Source of the DNA: Xenopus tropicalis | Lineage: Eukaryota; Chordata; Amphibia; Anura; Pipidae | NCBI RefSeq assembly: GCF_000004195.4 | Contig: NC_030681.2 | Span: forward strand, 138,201,506-138,265,505 | Direction: 5' to 3' | DNA length: 64,000 nt | Part shown: positions 47,105 to 58,300 of the stretch, one piece after another | Position numbering within the stretch: the stretch's first letter is position 1 | Layout of the letters: each line of letters opens with the position of its first letter | The notes under the pieces: generated by a model | Told to the model about the DNA's origin: nothing | Databases searched by the model: none | Seen by the model: the letters and a program-made list of their open reading frames with translations, nothing else | Translations under genes and position numbers: made by a program

Positions 47105-47256
47105 TGGGGCTTATTTATAAATTCTGGGCAAATTTGCACCTGAGTAGTTACCCATAGCAACCAGTTAGTTATTAGCTTTTTTGAGTCAAACACCTGATTG
47201 GATGTCATGGGCAACTGCCCAGGAGCAAATTTGCCCAGTGTTTATAAATGACCCCC
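47105..47256. mobile_element. MITE with GGGGCTTATTTATAAA ends
   Basis: A left arm of about 35 bp (GGGGCTTATTTATAAATTCT, then GGGCAAATTTGCACC) is mirrored by GGAGCAAATTTGCCCAGTG then TTTATAAATGACCCCC. The arms agree at most positions. Non-coding. Confidence 0.82.
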
Positions 47257-47269
47257 ATTGTCTTTAAAA

Positions 47270-47640
47270 GAGAAGTAAAGTTTATGAATGAGCACAGATA
47301 GGAATGTTTTTTTTAAATATTGAACTAGCAGAAAGATTCAGCAGCCCTATTACAGTAATGATCCAGGCCTTCAAAGGTGTCCACAAGCGGTTGCCATCTT
47401 GGATCTTGTTAGGCCATCTTTTGTGCACTGCACATGCTCAGTATGCTTTGGGCTGCTGTTGAGAAGCTAAGCTTAGGTGTTATTGGAAATTAGGGGAAAA
47501 TAAGGTTTGTTTGTCATAGAAGCTGGTGCTACAGGGCTCGTTATTAAATTCTGATGCAGAGTGCACTGGTTTCTGAGCTGCCATGTAATGTGAATATTAA
47601 TTAATTACTAATCAGCCTTGTATAGTGGCATTTATATTAG
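47270..47640 (-). repeat. Dispersed repeat shared with about 6990-7160
   Basis: GCCATCTTGGATCTTGTTAG and TGTTGAGAAGCTAAGCTTAG are the reverse complement, with mismatches, of segments at 7070-7100 and 7016-7040. The family is not identified. Confidence 0.7.
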
Positions 47641-48015
47641 ATATATACTGTATATTGTGAGTGGGTCCCTAAACTCCAGTGACAGCAGCACAGAGTATGT
47701 CAAGCTGAAGTAAAGAAGCTCCAAAATGCTTTTCTATCAGCTCTTATTAAGGAGAAGCTATTTCAAGCTCTTTCATTGATTAAGGGTAACTCTTTGTATC
47801 TCATTCTGCAACTGAAGGATAATAATGTAAAAGTAATTAAAGACAGATTTACCATGAACTCTTTCACCATTAGAAAATAAGATTAAGGATATGTCACCCG
47901 GGCCACTATAAAGGCTTAAATGAATAGCTCATCAGATGAATTGTTTGGGCCCCAAATGTTAGGCTGAAGAAAATGTACCAAAATAATTGCAATCATTATA
48001 ATAAATAGGTAAAAT
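47641..48015. other. Spacer with no supported gene
   Basis: No feature recognised. Confidence 0.4.
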
Positions 48016-48023
48016 GCTCTGTT

Positions 48024-48236
48024 TAGGGTTGGACTGGGTCAGCGGGAGACCAGGAAAAAAACCCAGTGGGCCCTGTGGCCTCTGCCGGCTCAGCCCGCTC
48101 CCCTGCCAGCCTGGCCCTCCCACCTGTACATTTACGCTCCCCCCCTGCCCGTCTGGAACTGTGGGAGGGGGGGTGCCGTATGCGGCGTATGGACTGGGGT
48201 GGGGGGTCCCCAGGCGGCAGCCCCGGTCCAACACTG
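48024..48236. mobile_element. hAT-type MITE, CAGGGTYGGACTGG family
   Basis: The ends are TAGGGTTGGACTGG and CCGGTCCAACACTG. The 8-bp duplication GCTCTGTT is exact (48016-48023 and 48237-48244). Confidence 0.92.
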
Positions 48237-48568
48237 GCTCTGTTGCTTTAGGTGTCTTACGATTTTTGGAATTGGTTAGATAAAGGAATTTCAGCAGCTA
48301 TCTAGTTGTTAAGGTCCAAATTACCCTAGGAACCAGGCATTAATTTAAATAAGAGACTGGAATAAGTATCAGGGAGGTCCTGAATAGAAAGGTAAGTAAT
48401 AAAAAGCAACATTAAAAATAACATTGTAGTCTCACGGAGCAATAGTTTTTGGCTGCTGGGGTCAGTGACCCCCATTTGAAAGCTGGAAAGAGGCAGAAGA
48501 ATAAGACAAATAATTCCAAAACTAAAAAAATTACGAGCAATTGAAAAGTTGCTTAGAGATTAACTTAA

Positions 48569-48736
48569 GGGCCGTGGTAGACAGGGAGATTAGTCGCCGC
48601 GCAACAAATCTCCCTTGTCGTGGGCGACTAATCTCCCCAAAATACCATCCTACCAGCTAGAATGTAAATCACCAGTGGGATGGTATACACGGCGCCGAAA
48701 AGTAGCTGCTACTAGTAGCTCCATGTGTCTTCACCC
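48569..48736. mobile_element. Hybrid-ended PIF/Harbinger MITE
   Basis: The left end GGGCCGTGGTAGACAGGGAG is of the family at 20457-20606. The right end AGTAGCTCCATGTGTCTTCACCC is of the other family, at 20451-20799. TAA flanks both sides (48566-48568 and 48737-48739). The switch between families lies near CGGCGCCGAAAAG (about 48691-48703). Confidence 0.8.
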
Positions 48737-48739
48737 TAA

Positions 48740-50297
48740 AGGTGAAACCCATTTAATAGAGACAAAAATACTTGTAATGCTGCAAGGCAACAACTCATTC
48801 CTCTTCCCCTTCTCCCTTCTTCCTGGTATAAAGGTGCATGTCAGATGTGAGATATGCAAACCAGAACCACCAAAACCCCCCGCTGTCTCACAGCTCCTCG
48901 CTACACGCACGAACCAGCGGCAAGGGTTTTAGCAATGAAAAATGCTCATAAATACATAGAATCCTGGGGAGAAACACAAGTCACAGTGGGCCAAAACCCA
49001 CTCGTTATTGTTGTGTGGCTCCTTGATAAATGTTTGTCCCTTATGCACTCGTTATGTGCTAGTCTGTAAAAAAGCCCAATCTCCCAATACAATTCATTCA
49101 CATGGCAGCTATAGGCTTTCCAATTTCAAAAGCTATTAGAGCTTCTATTTGCTTCCTTTATTCTACGAGAAAGATGAAAAGAAAAAGCAAATGATGAAGG
49201 GAAATAAAACATTTCCTAGGTTTATAGCAGACACATTTTCAGACTTTAATCATTTCAAAAACCTTTTTAGGCTTTTTTTTTTTTACCTTGTTTTGGTGCT
49301 GCTGTGTCAAAAACACAAGGCTCCGGTTTATTACTTGAAAGAATGTTATTTCTGTTAAGAAATATAATTCTATTATAACTTTCCCATTATCAGGTTGCTA
49401 CCGCTACTCAGTATCAGAATAAAAGGTATTCTAGTGCTTATTTTTTAAAGGGAAAGTACAGCACAGCTAATCTACAAATGGTATTTTCATCTTTCACAGG
49501 ATCTGTATTCCCACAAAATGCCAAATAGAGATCGTTTCTTGGAATCAGGGGTGAAGCTATCAATAGAAAGCTTTCCATTGGAACACGTATATATATATAT
49601 ATTGATTCATAAAATTGGTCTCTTTTCGGGCATCACCCTAATTTTTCATTATTCTCTTACAATGTTTGGAATTGGTATAGTCATTTGAAACACTCTTTGT
49701 GGGAACACAAAGTATTAAGTCTTTGATATATATTATATATATAATATTGTAAAAACAAAATGCATTGCACATTGTACACTGTAATTATAAAAGATCTAAC
49801 CAAATAATGTACATCCAGTGATAATTCTGAGATTCCAATCAGTTAGCGGGGAATGCCTGTGGCCTCCTATGAATATGTACTGGGCCATCGTGCTTATCAG
49901 AGTTGGTTGCTTCTCTTCTAGATTAGTTTAAAAGATAAAATGAGATTCAAACATGTAAATTTGTCAAAATAAAATGAGTAAATCCAAATGCCAAACATGA
50001 AATATATATGAAAATATATGAAAACAAATTAAAATAAGGATTTGCCTATGTTTAGCAGCTAATTCAGAGTGTTGGGATTAGAATGATGGCATTATCCAAC
50101 CAGTCTGTGATTCTACGTATCCATTATCCCAGAAAGCCTAGACTGGGAAAGAAATTTAAAGGGCAAATAGCCCTAAGGAAAAAGGCTCAAATGAGCGCTC
50201 TTAGTGAAGGGACAAACCTCACAGCTATTCCTGTGTCAAGAGTGTAGTCTTGATTAACAGACTGCAAAAATGTGGGCATGACCTGAAAATGATCATG
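48740..50297. other. AT-rich spacer with no supported gene
   Basis: A (TA)n run lies near 49590. TATATATTATATATATAATA near 49727-49746 is palindromic. No coding signal recognised. Confidence 0.4.
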
Positions 50298-50305
50298 GTT
50301 TAAGG

Positions 50306-50488
50306 CAGGGTCATCCAACGGGAGGCCTACGGGCCAGATGTGGCCCTCCATTGGATTATTATGGCCCCCAGTCTCCTTAAAGGCTCCATAGACTTCAAAG
50401 TATGTCATTATTTTACTTTAATCCAGCCCTGAAATGTGCTATATGAGAAATAATTGACCCACTATATATAATAAGTTGGACAGCACTG
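50306..50488. mobile_element. hAT-type MITE, CAGGGTCATCCAAC / GTTGGACAGCACTG
   Basis: The ends are CAGGGTCATCCAAC and GTTGGACAGCACTG. The 8-bp duplication GTTTAAGG is exact (50298-50305 and 50489-50496). The termini relate to the family of 17600-18354, but the interior differs (TGGCCCTCCATTGGATTATT). Confidence 0.94.
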
Positions 50489-50496
50489 GTTTAAGG

Positions 50497-52097
50497 CATT
50501 ATGTGTGGTTGTAACAAGGCACAATCTAGATAGAGAGTGGTCTGAAATATTTTGGCTTTTCCTTTTCACTGAGGTATTCCTGCTGAGTGCTGAATTATCA
50601 TTAAAATGTTCCATAAGATGGCAGTGAGCTAGACGGCCTCAGTTTGCCCCTCCCTGACCTACACGCTAGCATTTTGCTCATTATACCATACTATTCATAA
50701 TTATATGAGAATGGCCAAACTGTGCCAGCAATTTAATTCTGTGCACGGACAACTTAAGTGACTACCCATAAAAACTTTCTTTTGTATATAGATTGTATAA
50801 CCACTTGCCTTCTACTGTATGTATGGTAAAATTCCCAGCGTGGGTATTTGAGTGACTTCTGAGGCACTGGTAATATAACAATATTCTAAATAAAACCATG
50901 CCCGGGTAGGGAACCCAGATATAGGTAAAACCAATCTGTAGCCAATAAATGTACTATGTTCTTTAATAATGAATGGCCGCCAATGGAATAACTAAAAGTT
51001 GCTGACTCCCCAGCAGAATCTTTTTATGGTCTCCAACATTCTGGGAAGAGGATACAAATTGAAATCATTTATTTAGATTTTTGCTTTATTATTATGATAG
51101 TATCATAGCAGTTATCTCCTCACCAGATCCCCTGCATTCCTGCCCCCCCCTTAGAGTAATTGCAGGGTCTTCTTTCCCTTGTATTTGCCAAAAGCCACTT
51201 GTTTTTAGTGGGTTTTGCTTTATCAGTATGCACTGTCCAATCCAATCAAAATGAAAATGTGAAACTTTATCAGCAAAACTTTCATAACCTCAATCTACCC
51301 AGAGCCAGTTCAAATCATTTTCTCCCTTATTAATTCACTTGGGGAGAACATTATGTTTTTCCGCACAGCTGATAATATGTTCAGAGTCTATTTTTTTTTC
51401 TATTAGGTTGTATGAATTGGGTTCTTTTGTCTCACATTAGCTATGCGACAACACATGCTGGATTGATCGATTTAAATTCAGCTAAAGTCTAAATTCTGGG
51501 CTCTTAATTAGTCTTTTGAAATCCTGCTTTGATTTATTACAAAAATTGGATTCAGACTGTCCTGTAATGGACACAGTAAATAATTGGGAAAATTCCTTTG
51601 TCACCGCCGAACGCCACAAAAACTCATAAATAACTTGCGCTTGTGTTGTTCTCTGTCTGTACTAACAACTAAATCTATGACTGGAGATATTAAATCGTTC
51701 CCCTGTAATTTATTTTGTACTTCAGCGTCACTTCCATTTTCCCAGAGGCCAAATAATTCATTGTTCTAGACACAGCTTTGTAAAATGAACTGGCGAGTTG
51801 TGTTTTATACGTTCGAGCTGAAAAGAGACACAACGCCAATCTCCCACACGTATTTAAGTCTCACTGCGAATCAGAAAGATCTAATGGTGGGAATAAATCA
51901 AGATATAACACAACTTTTATAGAAGATTGTTTAGAGAAACTCATCTTGACCCTAGGATGTCAGTAGGTGGTGTATCCTGCACCTGTTGCAATAGGGTAGT
52001 ACCCATGCACAATCTTGAGCTTTAATAGTACTTAGATGACTACTGTAGGGTCTTAACCTCTGAGCACCACAGCAAGGTGTCTTTGTTATAACCTCCA
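50497..52097. other. Spacer; 51200-51900 is a candidate conserved non-coding segment
   Basis: No transposon was recognised. About 51230-51900 has an ordered AT-rich texture with repeated TAATTA/ATTAAT cores (TCTTAATTAGTC near 51501) and no open frame of note. Conservation is untested. Confidence 0.22.
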
Positions 52098-52967
52098 TTA
52101 TCCATGAGTATGATCTGGCTTTGGTCTAATCCAGTATCCACATATGACCCCACAAGTAAGATCTGGGTCTAGTCTAATTCAATATCTGTTTATGACCCCA
52201 CAAGTAAGATTTGGGTCTAGTCTAATTCAATATCTGTTTATGACCCACACAGGTAGGATCTGGGTCTGGTCTAATCCAGTGTCTGTTTATGACCCCCAGA
52301 GGTAGGATCTGGGCCTGGTCTAATCCAATATTCATATATGACCCCCACAAACAGGATCTAGTCTAGATATAAGTACATCTGTGTATGACCCCCACAGGTA
52401 GGATCTGGGTCTGGTCTAATCCATTATCCACATATGACCCCACGAGTAAGATCTGGGTCTAGTCTAATCCAATATCTGTTTATGACCCCCACAGGTAGGA
52501 TCTGGGTCTGGTCTAATCCAGTATCTGTGTATGGCCCCCACAGGTAGGATCTGGGTCTAGTCTAATCCAATATCTGTGTATGACCCCCACAGGTAGGATC
52601 TGGGTCTGGTCTAATCCATTATCCACATATGACCCCACGAGTAAGATCTGGGTCTAGTCTAATCCAATATCTGTTTATGACCCCCACAGGTAGGATCTGG
52701 GTCTGGTCTAATCCAGTATCTGTGTATGGCCCCCACAGGTAGGATCTGGGCAGGGTCTAATTCAATATTCATATATGACCCCCACAAGCAGGATCTAGTC
52801 TAGATATAAGTATATGTGTGTATGACCCCCACAGGTAGGATCCGGTCTAATCCAATATCCATGTATGACCCCCCCCAGGTAGAATCTGTGTCTGGTCTAA
52901 TCCAATATCCATTTATGATCCCCATAAGTAGGATATGGGTCTGGTCTAATCCAATATCTATTTATAT
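52098..52967. repeat. 49-bp minisatellite, about 17 copies, with higher-order structure
   Basis: The unit TAGGATCTGGGTCTGGTCTA, then ATCCARTRTCTGTKTATGAC and CCCCACAGG, is 49 bp in the regular part (for example 52254 to 52303). Four-unit blocks repeat at a spacing of about 195 bp (52381 and 52576). A longer variant string (CAATATTCATATATGACCCC, then CAGGATCTAGTCTAGATATA) recurs about 437 bp apart. Confidence 0.93.
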
Positions 52968-54458
52968 GGCAACTGTGCCCACATATGGATTATGGGTTTT
53001 CCAGTGCCCCTACTGGATACAGATAGGCCATGGCCTGTTCCACTTGAATTGCTCATTGAGATGATCAAAGAAAATATAACAGTGAAACCTACAAAGATAA
53101 AAGTGCCTAAAAACTTCTTCTTTGTAGCAGGTGGATGAATTGTCAGTTAATACAGAAGTGAGAGGCGCCTCGACTCCTCCTCACTTCACTTTATGCTCCA
53201 GTGCCCTAAACAAATGAAACAATATTTTTGTCCAACTGCACATGTAACTAAAGCAAATATCTATTCATTAAGCCATCAGGCAGACCTTAATTATAAAATG
53301 CCAAAGTGGAATGCCTTTCATAAATCCAACTTCCGTTATTTATTTTTTATCTAACTGTGTATAGTTCTATCACTGCATGTCTTTAAGGCTGGCCTAGGCT
53401 ATATATTTCCCTGTGTGGCAGCCTGGGTACTAGCATACCAACATCCACATCCCCAGGTATGTCTCCTTCAGTTGAAGACCCGAATCTGATGAAGGGTTAA
53501 ATACTCATTAGTGACATCATTAGTGGCCTCCTTGGGTCTGGACTGTTGCTGCAAGAAAGAAAACTTTGAAATGCTAGTTATCTACAGGGCTGGAGGTAGA
53601 GGAGAGGCCCTACTAATGCAGGAAGTGTGTTAGGAACACCTAAAAAGATGGCACTGAATGCTTTCCTATTACAGGGTGTTACACAAACCATGCAATGCTT
53701 GCAGTCCATTATGTATTCTGTTTTGATTATTAAATATGAAGCTCTTCCTGGGGGTGGGCCTGGTGACTTCTGCAAGGATTTAAGGGGAAATATTGGATAA
53801 ATGGGAAAAACCCCTAACCCTGTAGGCAATTATGAATAATATACGGTGCTGGTTTCCCTTTGGGCTAAACATTAACCCTATCTGTAACAATGCCCCCTTT
53901 ATTGGGGCTCCCTATAGATCCTCTCACTTCTCTGTCCAGAGTGAAATGGAGAGTGGGCGTGTCCTAACGGTCCCTGCCAGAAGCACAGTAGGAAGGGGAG
54001 AGCCAATCACAGCCCTGCACTCACACAAGCACAGACAGGCTTCAGTTCCCTATCAGGTCAGCCTAGCTGCTGATTGGTTCCTATCCTACAGTGCAGGGTA
54101 CGGAGGGCCGCCGGCTCCCCAGCTCATCCAGAGAATTCAGCCAGCAGGAAGTGGAACAGATGGGCGGGGCTAGTGGGGTTTGGGGGAATTTCTCAATAAA
54201 TCAGTCAGAAACACAACTTTTTAAAGCACAATCCTTCTATATCTAGAGGAGTATAATTCATTGGTACATTGTTATTTTTTATAGGATATGTCTCCTTTAA
54301 AGTTTGGTTTATCTGAATGTGCAGGGTCAGTTTCAATCACTACAGAACCCAAAAGAACCATTTTAAATACAGGGGGACTGCATGTTGGATGCTGGGAGTT
54401 GCTTGAGGGTTGTAGGCTGGACATCTATAACCTGATATACATACTGATAAAATCTATA

Positions 54459-54461
<3 letters not shown>
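52968..54461. other. Spacer with no supported gene
   Basis: About 53830-54300 looks like a frog dispersed repeat (ends near CTCCTTTAA at 54291) but could not be bounded. No coding feature. Confidence 0.35.
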
Positions 54462-54492
<31 letters not shown>

Positions 54493-54626
54493 ATCTACCC
54501 CCTGTTGTATTAATGTATTCTACTGTACAGCGCTGCGTACATAAGTAGCGCTTTATAAATAAAGATATACATACATACATACATACATATATGTATGTAT
54601 ATGTATGTATGTATATATGTATGTAT
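54462..54626. repeat. Left arm of inverted repeat flanking the Gypsy element, with microsatellites
   Basis: A (TATC)n tract is followed by CCCCCTGTTGTATTAATG, ACTGTACAGCGCTGCGTACA and TAGCGCTTTATAAATAAAGA, then (CATA)n/(TATG)n. From CCCCCTGT to ATACATAC (about 80 bp) it is nearly identical to the reverse complement of 60309-60385. Confidence 0.9.
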
Positions 54627-54686
54627 TGTGAGAGAAATGCTGGATTAGAGGTGGAAGGTGTTTATATTTCTCCCAGATTTCTCTCT

Positions 54687-54694
54687 TATATATA
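54687..54694 (+). promoter_or_regulatory. Candidate TATA box in the 5' LTR
   Basis: TATATATA lies 60 bases into the LTR, and the same octamer is found in the 3' LTR. It is a plausible U3 promoter element; the transcription start is not determined. Confidence 0.45.
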
Positions 54695-55121
54695 CTAAGC
54701 TCCAGGGAAAGTATGTCAGCAGTGAAAGAGTGTTCTTTCACTGCATTAGGCTTCTGGAAAAGCCGGTAAAAAGGGCCCTGGAGTGAATGGAAGTGAGCGG
54801 GTGGGACTTCCATTCAACAGGCTATCCAGGTTTTGGTGAAGCCTGGCTAATTAGTGGCCTTGTTAGGCTTCAGGGGAAACCCCTTTAAACATGGTGTGCA
54901 GAGTGACTCACTCTCTCCTTTCCTGGGGAACTGCCTGCATGCAGTATGGAGAGAGCCGGACACAGTGAGTAACCAAACTACTTTTGTTTTTGTAGAGTTG
55001 GATGCTAGATCCTCTCTATTGCATAGAGAGGGAGTTGCTGTATGTTAGTTAGAGCCGGACAGGCTAGGATTTATTTTTATGTTTTGTTTTCCAAAATACT
55101 CCTGTGTGCCGGTTATTTGTG

Positions 55122-55127
55122 AATAAA
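55122..55127 (+). promoter_or_regulatory. Polyadenylation signal in the 5' LTR
   Basis: AATAAA about 120 bases before the LTR end. The matching hexamer in the 3' LTR at 60181-60186 would be the functional one. Confidence 0.6.
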
Positions 55128-55251
55128 GCTGATTGAGGTCAGCTTAAAACTAAATGCTGGGTGTGAACTGTTGTTTTCTGAGACCAATCTGATCCCTGCA
55201 ATCTACCTAAACCCCCAGAGACTGCACTGTTTGGACGAGTTGCCTTACATA

Positions 55252-55268
55252 TGGTGGAGGATGCGGGC
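55252..55268 (+). promoter_or_regulatory. Primer-binding site
   Basis: TGGTGGAGGATGCGGGC starts two bases after the 5' LTR. It begins with TGG, as expected for pairing with a tRNA 3' CCA end. The tRNA species was not assigned. A long A run followed by T runs (about 55270-55319) separates it from the coding frame. Confidence 0.75.
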
Positions 55269-55385
55269 AATAAAAAAAAAAAAAAAAAAAATTTTTTTTG
55301 GTTTGGTTTTTTTTTTTTTGGAGATTTAAAGGGCCAGAAACCCAATTTCAACTTTGCATTGTAAAGTGTTTTGCTGCAGGGCATA

Positions 55386-58300
55386 ATGGACGACGTTATC
55401 AAGGCCTTGATACAGGCTACGGCTGCTCAGCAAGAGGCCACCAGAGTCCAGCAGCAACAGCTGATCGCATCCCGAGAGGAACAGCGACAAGACCGAGAGC
55501 TCCTCAAAGAGGTAGTGCAGCAGCTAGCTGCAAGGAGTGTCGCAGCACCTCCTACAGAAACCGCTAAACCAACTGCTATACGGGCTAGCTACTATCTGCA
55601 AAAGCTGACAACAAGTGATGATGTTGAAGCGTACCTTTCCACATTTGAGAGGATAGCAGAGCGAGAGGACTGGCCTAAAGAGCAGTGGGCAGGCCTGGTG
55701 GCGCCCTTTCTCTCTGGCGAACCACAAAAAGCCTATTTTGATCTGGATCACATTGCCGCTAAAGATTATGACAAACTAAAAGCTGAGATTTTGGCCCGGC
55801 TGGGGGTCACCCTCTCGGTCCGTGCCCAGCGTGTTCATCAGTGGATGTTTATGGCAGAAAAGCCTCCACGCTCTCAGATGCATGACCTAATTCATCTAAC
55901 TAAAAAGTGGCTGCAGCCGGAGACCCTAACAGGGCCACAGATCGTGGAGCGGATAGTGATGGACCGGTTCCTTAGGTCTCTGCCTTCACCTTTGCGCAAA
56001 TGGGTAAGCCATGCAGACCCAACCACTGCAGACCAGCTTGTGGAAATGGTAGAGCGGTACATTTCTGCTGAGGAGCTACTCAGTTTTCAACAAGTGGAGC
56101 GCACCTTGGCTCCCAAGGGAAAACTTCATGCATGGAAAAAGGAACCTGCGACTGATAAGAGCATGCTCCAACGTGGACAATCTACAGGCGCTAGGCCCAG
56201 AGACTACCAAAATGTGTCAGGAGGGACCCCTCCTCGCAGAGGACCAAATAAAGAATTGGTGCGGTGTTTCCGGTGCCATATGCTGGGACACTTTGCTGCA
56301 GACTGCAGCCTAACGGATGAACCTATGCAGTGTGATACTGCCTTAACAAAGAGACGTACGTCGATGTATGCTCAGATTGTGTGTACTGCCCTTCCAAAGA
56401 CAGGGAATGATAAATACCTGTGTGATGTTATTGTGGAAGGAAAGCCAGTGAATGCATTATTAGATTCTGGTAGCCAGGTTACCCTGATGAAATCTGTGTT
56501 GGTTGAAACCCCTCAATTTGGGCCTGATACTGTAGGGGTTACATGTATACATGGGGATACTCGCGAGTATTCTATGGCTGAAGTGGAAATCAAAACTGCC
56601 TACGGGACATTAAGGTACCCTGTAGGGTTGGTTCCCACTTTACCACATGATGTAATTTTGGGGAGAAACTTCCCACATTTTTGGAAATTGTGGGAAACTG
56701 ACAAGGTTATGGACCAGTCCTACTTAAAGGGAAGCCGCCCTGATTCCGGTAGTAAAGTGTCTGAGGTTGTACCGGAAGGTGGGGCTACTATAGATTTTCC
56801 CTTTTCTGTATTAGCAGGGGAATCTGATGAGGTAGACATGGAACCCCAGGTTGACCAGACTATACCAGGTGGGGAAGTCCATGTAGACCCAGTTGAGGAA
56901 GACAATGACATGCCTGACTTGGAGATTAGGAGGGATAATTTTGCTTCAGAGCAGTTAAAGGATCCCACACTGTCTAGAGCAAGGGCCAATGTAAAAATGA
57001 TAGATGGGAAACCTGTAGACTCTGACTCTAGACCCTCTTGTCCCTACTTAGCCCTCCAAAATGACCTGCTATATCAGGTAGTAGAAAAGGGAAATGACCG
57101 GGTGGAACAGCTGGTTGTCCCAAAACCATACCGGCGTATGGTACTTGACCTCGCACATAAACATGTGATGGGCAGACATTTAGGGGTAGAGAAGACAAAG
57201 GAGCGAATTTTGCAACGGTTTTTCTGGCCAGGGCTACATGGTGAAGTTGAGCAATACTGTAGTTCCTGTCCAGACTGCCAGTATTCGGTTCCTAGGCCAC
57301 ATTTTCGTAGCCCTTTGGTCCCTCTCCCGGTGATAGAGACACCATTTGAGAGGATAGCCATGGATTTGGTGGGCCCAATAGTAAAATCTGCACGGGGACA
57401 CCAACATATATTGGTAATCATGGATTATGCTACCAGATACCCCGAGGCCATTCCTCTACGTAATACCTCCTCTAAATCCATTGCTAGAGAATTGGTACAT
57501 GTCTTTAGCAGGGTAGGAATCCCAAAGGAGATACTCACTGACCAAGGCACCCCGTTTATGTCCCGGGTCATGAAGGAGCTGTGCAGGTTGTTTAAAGTGG
57601 TCCAACTTCGCACTTCTGTATACCACCCCCAGACTGATGGGTTAGTGGAAAGGTTTAATAAAACGCTCAAAAGTATGCTTAAGAAGGTGGTAGACAAGGA
57701 TGGGAAAAATTGGGATTACTTGTTACCCTATTTAATGTTTGCCATAAGGGAGGTCCCTCAATCATCTACGGGGTACTCACCGTTTGAGTTGCTATATGGT
57801 AGGCACCCAAGGGGCTTGTTGGACATAGCAAAGGAGACTTGGGAGGGACAACCCACCCCCTTTAAAAGTGTCATTGAGCATATAGACCAAATGCAGGACA
57901 GAATAATCGCAGTGATGCCCATAGTAAGAGAGCACATGGAGCAGGCACAAGAAGCCCAACAGAGGGTGTATAATAGGGGTGCCAGAGTACGCAATTTTTC
58001 CCCTGGGGATCGTGTATTAGTGCTAATACCCACCGTAGAAAGCAAATTTTTGGCAAAGTGGCAAGGGCCCTTTGAGATTCTTGAAAAGATTGGTGAAGTA
58101 AATTATAAGGTTCGCCAACCAGGTAAAAGGAAACCTGAGCAGGTTTACCACGTCAATCTTATAAAACCCTGGAAAGAAAGGATGTCATTGTTCACCAAGC
58201 CTACTTTATCTCTAAGGGCAGAACCCCTAGTGCCAGAGGTTAAGGTGGCAGACTCCTTGTCAGACACTCAGAGGAAAGAAGTACAGACCTTTGTAATCAA

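Larger units (their letters stand above)
54627..55249 (+). repeat. 5' LTR, 623 bp
   Basis: It begins TGTGAGAGAAATGC and ends TTGCCTTACA, giving the usual TG...CA boundary. It differs from the 3' LTR by T/A in GGCTWACCAGG-like context (about 54823), by C/T in GCCGGAYAGG (about 55059), by a missing GT in ATGGTGTG, and by one extra T in the TTATTTTTATG run. Confidence 0.96.

Noticed and set aside
52816..53064. Tandem-repeat protein with DPISM-like units
   Set aside because: It is a translation of the 49-bp minisatellite; the unit is not a multiple of three and the frame soon closes.
55371..55385. Earlier start for the Gypsy polyprotein
   Set aside because: The open frame extends upstream, but only through TTG and CTG codons; the first ATG is at 55386.
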